From JASHUC01 sp035606175 (GTDB lineage: Bacteria; Pseudomonadota; Gammaproteobacteria; Steroidobacterales; Steroidobacteraceae), in assembly GCA_035606175.1 (NCBI GenBank), contig DATNFW010000043.1, positions 1 to 27,787 on the forward strand: a stretch of 27,787 nt of DNA, given 5' to 3'. Position numbers and translations under genes: made by a program. This document shows, piece by piece, positions 24,309 through 27,787 of this stretch. Every line of letters starts with the position of its first letter. Position 1 is the stretch's first letter. The notes under the pieces were generated by a model. The model was not told the origin of the DNA. It ran no database searches and worked only from the letters and a program-made list of their open reading frames with translations.

Positions 24309-24338
24309 TTGACGCTCCTCGCGGCGGTTCCGTATGAT
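24309..24338 (+). promoter_or_regulatory. Sigma-70 promoter of the tRNA cluster
   Basis: TTGACG at 24309-24314 and TATGAT at 24333-24338 are separated by 18 bases. The bases right after the -10 are GCCCGCCCCC, a GC-rich discriminator as found in stringently controlled stable-RNA promoters. The first tRNA begins about 88 bases downstream, and no other gene lies between. Confidence 0.75.
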
Positions 24339-24426
24339 GCCCGCCCCCGGGGGGGCGGCGAGCCGCGCCGGAGCGGCCGGGCCGTGCGGGCGGCGGGCGC
24401 GTGGGCGGAAGGCGGCGGTTTTCGGT

Positions 24427-24503
24427 CGGGGCATGGCGCAGTCTGGTAGCGCATCTGCTTTGGGAGCAGAGGGTCGGGGGTTCAAATCCCTCTGCCCCGA
24501 CCA
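24427..24503 (+). tRNA. tRNA-Pro (TGG)
   Basis: Acceptor arms CGGGGCA (24427-24433) and TGCCCCG (24493-24499) pair. The anticodon stem TCTGC/GCAGA encloses loop TTTGGGA with anticodon TGG at 24461-24463. The T arm has the GTTCAAATC pattern. CCA is encoded at 24501-24503. Confidence 0.97.
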
Positions 24504-24538
24504 ACCCGAACGAGGGACGTGCTCGAGGGCTTGAGAGT

Positions 24539-24615
24539 GCGCCCGTAGCTCAGGCGGATAGAGCATCGGCCTTCTAAGCCGAGGGTCGCAGGTTCGAGTC
24601 CTGCCGGGCGCGCCA
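24539..24615 (+). tRNA. tRNA-Arg (TCT)
   Basis: Acceptor arms GCGCCCG (24539-24545) and CGGGCGC (24605-24611) pair. The anticodon stem TCGGC/GCCGA encloses loop CTTCTAA with anticodon TCT at 24573-24575. The T loop is GTTCGAGTC, and CCA is encoded at 24613-24615. Confidence 0.97.
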
Positions 24616-24674
24616 TCTCCGGGGAGCCGCACCGCGGCTGCGAGATCCGGTCACGGCGCGATGCGATGCCGAGT

Positions 24675-24751
24675 GGTGGACGTAGCTCAGTTGGTAGAGC
24701 CCCGGGTTGTGGTCCCGGCTGTCGTGGGTTCGAGTCCCATCGTCCACCCCA
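24675..24751 (+). tRNA. tRNA-His (GTG)
   Basis: Acceptor arms GTGGACG (24676-24682) and CGTCCAC (24741-24747) pair. The extra G-1 expected of tRNA-His is at 24675, opposite C at 24748. Stem CCGGG/CCCGG encloses loop TTGTGGT with anticodon GTG at 24709-24711. CCA is encoded at 24749-24751. Confidence 0.97.
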
Positions 24752-24796
24752 TTTCGCACGGCGCACGGGCGCCGTCGCGGATAGACGATCTAGAGC

Positions 24797-24872
24797 GGGC
24801 CATTAGCTCAATTGGTAGAGCAGCGGACTCTTAATCCGTTGGTTGAAGGTTCGAGTCCTTCATGGCCCACCA
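24797..24872 (+). tRNA. tRNA-Lys (CTT)
   Basis: Acceptor arms GGGCCAT (24797-24803) and ATGGCCC (24862-24868) pair. Stem GCGGA/TCCGT encloses loop CTCTTAA with anticodon CTT at 24830-24832. CCA is encoded at 24870-24872. It is the last of the four tRNA genes, and an integrase gene begins 124 bases after it. Confidence 0.97.
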
Positions 24873-24891
24873 TAAATCCTTGTGATTTATG
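24850..24891 (+). other. Candidate attachment site at tRNA-Lys 3' end
   Basis: Tyrosine integrases of this kind usually recombine within the T arm or 3' end of the adjacent tRNA gene. Here a perfect 8-bp inverted repeat, CATAAATC (24871-24878) and GATTTATG (24884-24891) around CTTGT, begins in the CCA end. It is AT-rich against a GC-rich background. It may be an integrase arm or core site, or a simple transcription-end hairpin; it has no following T-run. The other copy of the attachment site was not found in the window. Confidence 0.45.
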
Positions 24892-24996
24892 AACTTGGCT
24901 CTACGTAGAAAGCCGAGGTCTTTTCTTCACCACTCAGTTCGTGCACGCTCCGTGCAGTCGCTAACGCGCCGAGACGCATGCGGCAGGTGGTGCACG

Positions 24997-26115
24997 GTGG
25001 CCTCGATTCAACGGATTGTCAGCCCGATCACGAGCGCGGTCTCCTACCGGGCGCAAGTGAGAGTCAAAGGGCGACCGGCGCAGAGCGAGACGTTCCCTAA
25101 TCGCAAGGAAGCCGAGCAGTGGGCGCGGTCGATCGAGGCTGCGATCCGTGAGGGGCGACACTTCCCGCACGCGGCAGCAAAGCGAACTAGCTTCGACGCG
25201 CTCGCCAAGGATTACACCGATACGGTGCTGGCTGAGTTCGACCCCAAGGAAAAAGCGACGCGCATCCGCCAGCTCGCGTGGTGGTCGAAGCAGTTCTCCG
25301 GACTGTCGCTCGCGGAGATCACGGCCGACGGCATCTCGCAGGCCCGTGACAAGCTCGCCGCCGAGACGTTCACGCGCGGCAAGCCGCATAAGGACAAGAA
25401 GTCGGGCGAGCTGATCGCGCCGAAGCAGTACAAGCGCACAGGCGCAACGGTCAACCGCTACATCGCAACCCTCTCGCACCTGTTCTCTTTCGCCGTGAAG
25501 GAGCGGCGGCTCGCGGATCGCAACCCCGTAGGCGACATCAGCCGCAAGAAAGAGGCCCGCGGCCGTACCCGCTTCCTGTCAGAAGAGGAACGGACCGCGC
25601 TGCTCGACGCCTGCGGCAAATCCGAATGGCCGGCGCTGCGTACGCTCGTTCTGCTGGCGATTACGACCGGGGCCCGCAGGGGCGAGCTGATTGGCCTCAA
25701 GTGGGCCGACGTCGACCTGAAGAGGGGGCGCGCGCTGGTCCGAGAGACGAAGAACGACGAGCAGCGGACGCTGCCGCTCGCCGGCAAGGCGCTCGAGGCA
25801 CTGCGCGAGTTGAAGCTGCAAGATTCCGCTCGCAGCGAGTGGGTATTCGCGCAGCCGTCAGGGCTTTCAGGCCCGTACGAACATTTCGACGCGCATTGGC
25901 ACGCCGCGCTCGAAGCGGCAGGCATCAGCGATTTTCATTTCCATGACCTCCGCCATACGACCGCGTCGATGCTCGCGGCGCAGGGCGCCTCACTCCTCGA
26001 AATCGCCGACGTGCTCGGCCACAAGACGCTCGCCATGGTCAAGCGCTACTCACACCTGGTGGTTGATCACAAAGCCAAGGTCATCGAGAAGATGATCGCG
26101 GCGACGGACCTGTGA
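24997..26115 (+). CDS. Tyrosine-type site-specific integrase
   Basis: Phage/island integrase of the tyrosine recombinase family, 372 residues from GTG 24997. An AGGTGG six bases upstream supports that codon, and it gives the common VASIQRI...YRAQVRVKG opening. An ATG at 24889 would add 36 residues lacking family character. The N-terminal arm-binding part (about 1-60) and SAM-like core-binding domain (about 62-175) are followed by the catalytic domain. Catalytic residues are all present: Arg227 (TGARRGEL), Lys252 (ETKNDEQRTLPL), His316 and Arg319 (FHDLRHTTAS), His342 (LGHKT) and Tyr351 (VKRYSHL). It lies just beyond tRNA-Lys on the same strand, the standard position for an element integrated there. 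No excisionase or phage structural gene is visible. Confidence 0.94.
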   Translation: MASIQRIVSPITSAVSYRAQVRVKGRPAQSETFPNRKEAEQWARSIEAAIREGRHFPHAAAKRTSFDALAKDYTDTVLAEFDPKEKATRIRQLAWWSKQFSGLSLAEITADGISQARDKLAAETFTRGKPHKDKKSGELIAPKQYKRTGATVNRYIATLSHLFSFAVKERRLADRNPVGDISRKKEARGRTRFLSEEERTALLDACGKSEWPALRTLVLLAITTGARRGELIGLKWADVDLKRGRALVRETKNDEQRTLPLAGKALEALRELKLQDSARSEWVFAQPSGLSGPYEHFDAHWHAALEAAGISDFHFHDLRHTTASMLAAQGASLLEIADVLGHKTLAMVKRYSHLVVDHKAKVIEKMIAATDL

Positions 26116-26268
26116 GCTCTTCGGGCTCCTCGATGTCTATCGTTTCTTCCTCGAGCCCGGGGGGGTGTCGCGCAAGCGGACCGTCGCGATCGAGTTGTCT
26201 ATATTCCCTCACGACCCGGAGCAGCCGATCAGCAATGACTGATATGAGGAAGCCCAGCTTATTGATGG

Positions 26269-27030
26269 CTAAGTGAAAAGGCGCGTGACGAATCCCGTCC
26301 ATTTGTCGGTCTGAAATGCTTCGTAGCCTGCATTAAGCGCGACAAGCATCGCGAGGCTGCCCCAGCCGAAGGCAGGATGCAGACGGCGATGCCGAACTAC
26401 GTCGATGAGGACGACAGCGACTACAACGATGTCGACGGCCAACATTTGCGCGCCCTGATTTGCGGTGAGCAGTAACGTCGCTCGCGCAATTGCCGGCGGC
26501 AAAAGGCTTATCGTCGCCAGCAACATGAGCCGCTTATGCATTGACGATCGTCGTCGGTAGAACACGGCGGCGAGGAAGAGACCGAGAAATACGAGGAGGT
26601 TCAGCAAATTGAAGCCCAACAGGAGGTGAAACTGGCCGACGACATGAGCGCGGACCTCGCGAGCGGCAGCGCTGATGGTCACGTAAGTTCCCAGCGTAAC
26701 GATCGCCGCCGCGAGAACAATCCCCACAACTCCCAATTGCTTGTGCCGGTCGACCCGGCCGGCCGCCACGAGAGAGGATTGCGCAATAAACAGGATGCAC
26801 CACGCAGTCATGACAACTCCGTGGATGTGCAGAATTAATGGGAGTTGTCGTGTCCCAAAAAGACCCTTTAAATAGTAAGTTCGAGAAAAGCCGACCAGTG
26901 CTAGCAATGCGCAAGCACTGGCCGCCCAGATATAAGCACTGCGTCTCGATTTATATACGGCTGGCTTCGTCGGGCGGTAATTGCCCCCACTCGACACGCT
27001 TTGGGTTGGATGTCCGGTTGCGCTCGCCAT
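26269..27030 (-). CDS. Multi-pass membrane protein of unknown function
   Basis: 253-residue protein from the ATG read from 27030 (MASATGHPTQS); a longer frame upstream runs into the group II intron remnant and is not used. Six or so hydrophobic segments are visible, beginning YIWAASACALLALVGF and HIHGVVMTAWCILFIAQ. Histidines are placed at membrane borders: HIHG, DRHKQLG, GQFHLLLGF and MHKRLML. This is reminiscent of cytochrome b561-like or DUF2306-type haem/metal membrane proteins, but the family could not be named with confidence. Base composition is clearly less GC-rich than the core genes to the left, and codons are more mixed, which suggests recent transfer. It is convergent with the integrase, with a 153-base gap that shows no gene. 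Confidence 0.7.
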   Translation of the reverse strand: MASATGHPTQSVSSGGNYRPTKPAVYKSRRSAYIWAASACALLALVGFSRTYYLKGLFGTRQLPLILHIHGVVMTAWCILFIAQSSLVAAGRVDRHKQLGVVGIVLAAAIVTLGTYVTISAAAREVRAHVVGQFHLLLGFNLLNLLVFLGLFLAAVFYRRRSSMHKRLMLLATISLLPPAIARATLLLTANQGAQMLAVDIVVVAVVLIDVVRHRRLHPAFGWGSLAMLVALNAGYEAFQTDKWTGFVTRLFT

Positions 27031-27139
27031 GCTGACCCCGTAGTCGTGTAGTGCAAGTTTAAGACAGGAGTCTGGTAGGGTCGAGGGCTGGCGCGCCGTC
27101 GGGGGTGACCCCCGCCACGTTTCCAGCCCCCGCCGCATC

Positions 27140-27172
27140 GAACGCAGCGTGCGGAGTTACCGCACTGCGCTC
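27140..27172 (-). ncRNA. Group II intron domain V
   Basis: On the minus strand an 8-bp lower helix starts with GAGC, containing the catalytic AGC triad and the conserved G-U pair. It is followed by a 2-base CG bulge on the 3' side, a 5-bp upper helix (TGCGG/CCGCA) and a small loop containing GTAA. This is the canonical domain V architecture, and it lies about 24 bases after the maturase stop. Confidence 0.88.
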
Positions 27173-27195
27173 TCGTGTGTGGTTCACATCAAGGG

Positions 27196-27630
27196 TTATG
27201 AGACAAGATGGCCACGGAGTGCCCAACGCAGAGCTGGACGCACGTGATAGCCATTGAACAGGCCAAACGCAGCGTACAGTCGCGCCGTGCTCCACGCGCG
27301 CCACCCAAACCCGCGACGATTCCGGGCGCGCCGCAGATGGCGCCGGATCTTCAGCTCCCCCCAGCGTTTGACGAGGCCGAAGCAGCGACTCGAGTGTCCA
27401 ATGGCAAAGTAGTTCACCCAGCCCCGTAAGATCGGGTTGATGAGAGTCACCACCCCTTGCACAGGCTGGGATCGGTAGCGCCAGAAGATCTCCCGTAGCC
27501 GCCGGAGCAACGCCGTGCGCTTCTTCAGCTTCGGCGTGTACTGCGGGCGCCAGCGCCCTCGCAGGCTCAGCACCCGGCGAAAGTCGAACCCCAAGAACCC
27601 GAAGCTCTCGCCTCGGACGAGATCGCCAGA
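27196..27630 (-). pseudogene. Group II intron reverse transcriptase/maturase, C-terminal remnant
   Basis: About 144 codons of the intron-encoded protein remain. The visible part begins near LVRGESFGFLGFDFRRV (end of the RT/domain X junction) and includes the maturase core INPILRGWVNYFAIGHSS, followed by LKIRRHLRRARNRRGFGW (GIIM domain). It ends with a stop at 27196. The reverse transcriptase domain with its YADD box, normally about 250-300 residues upstream, is absent, and an in-frame TGA stands at 27633-27631 at the junction. The product cannot be an active reverse transcriptase. The remaining frame is undamaged, which suggests that the truncation is recent or that the element was short when it was inserted. 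Confidence 0.88.
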
Positions 27631-27643
27631 TCAGGCGATGCGC

Positions 27644-27787
27644 ATGACCCATCCGCGAATCATCCGAGTCCAGTGGGGTCCCGGCTATCCGGCGCTGCGT
27701 ACCGACCTGTCCTCACCCGCGGGGCAGGCCGTCGTGAGCGCGGCGCGTGATGCGGCCGGAAGACCCGTCGCGTTGATGCCGATGATG
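27644..27787 (+). pseudogene. Fragment resembling the C-terminal part of an M20-type peptidase (open at right edge)
   Basis: The frame from 27644 to the window end encodes 48 residues, with VQWGPGYPALRTDLSSP and ending VALMPMM. This resembles the C-terminal stretch of M20 metallopeptidases, where a GPGYPAxRT segment is followed by a PxxGGS-type block that would lie just beyond the window. The N-terminal two-thirds with the metal ligands is missing, and the upstream sequence is the intron remnant. It is therefore probably a broken gene, not a short complete one. The frame continues open into the intron sequence to the left, so the exact junction is uncertain. Family assignment is from memory of the motif and is moderate in strength. 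Confidence 0.5.

Larger units (their letters stand above)
27075..27640 (-). mobile_element. 5'-truncated group II intron
   Basis: Read on the minus strand, the 3' part of a group II intron is present: the C-terminal maturase coding region, then domain V (27172-27140), a GC-rich domain VI-like hairpin (about 27133-27082), and an ending of the type GACCCTAC at about 27075, consistent with the usual AY intron end. Domains I-III and most of the reverse transcriptase are missing. Intron sequence stops at about 27630-27640, where unrelated peptidase-like sequence begins. Truncation at the 5' side is what incomplete target-primed reverse transcription leaves, but deletion or recombination could give the same picture. 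Both boundaries are approximate. Confidence 0.82.

Noticed and set aside
24192..24766. Minus-strand open frames across the tRNA cluster with phrases such as GFEPPTLCSQ and SNPRQPG
   Set aside because: These are translations of antisense tRNA genes, a well-known source of false protein entries, not real proteins.
26122..26159. Inverted repeat CGGGCTC/GAGCCCG after the integrase stop, as a terminator
   Set aside because: The loop is about 24 bases and no T-run follows, so it is not a convincing terminator.
26081..26302. 73-codon minus-strand reading frame between the integrase and the membrane protein gene
   Set aside because: It overlaps the end of the integrase on the opposite strand and the end of the membrane gene on the same strand, has no recognisable sequence, and has no good ribosome binding site.

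Overview
The window looks like a chromosomal segment of a high-GC gammaproteobacterium, probably in the Xanthomonadales/Nevskiales range (for example Steroidobacteraceae or Solimonadaceae). That placement is inferred from gene content and order (fimV-truA-accD-folC-SPOR-cvpA-purF, ppi-lpxH next to gltX/cysS, and a Pro-Arg-His-Lys tRNA cluster). No rRNA or other definitive marker is present.

Left part (1-12.5 kb, core metabolism). A partial SCO1/SenC copper chaperone on the minus strand runs off the left edge. It is head-to-head with prmB, and the two start codons overlap. prmB is followed by aroC, an intrinsic-terminator-like hairpin, and then a long plus-strand run: fimV (polar peptidoglycan-binding protein), truA, accD, folC, a DedD-like SPOR protein, cvpA and purF. 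accD and folC share an ATGA overlap.

Middle part (12.5-18.5 kb, signalling and modification). A tightly overlapping string encodes a MOFRL-type glycerate 2-kinase, a Ser/Thr kinase with a degenerate N-terminal receiver domain, the tRNA hydroxylase MiaE, an OmpR-type regulator and an EnvZ-like histidine kinase. A small LTXXQ (Spy/CpxP-like) periplasmic protein follows. The start-stop overlaps imply one transcription unit. The receiver-kinase fusion is the least conventional protein in the window.

Right-centre (18.6-24.2 kb). lpxH and a secreted cyclophilin with a serine-rich linker lie on the minus strand. Divergent from them on the plus strand are gltX and cysS (GTGA overlap). An 8-bp tandem repeat and a stress-type SDR oxidoreductase come next.

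Right end (24.3-27.8 kb). A strong sigma-70-type promoter with a GC-rich discriminator precedes four tRNA genes: Pro(TGG), Arg(TCT), His(GTG) and Lys(CTT). Directly downstream of tRNA-Lys is a tyrosine integrase, the classic layout of an integrated element using tRNA-Lys as attB. Beyond it are a multi-pass membrane protein in noticeably less GC-rich DNA, and a group II intron remnant. The remnant keeps the C-terminal maturase domain and a canonical domain V but has lost its 5' part. It abuts a plus-strand fragment that resembles the C-terminal part of an M20-type peptidase and runs off the right edge. This end reads as a mosaic accessory region.
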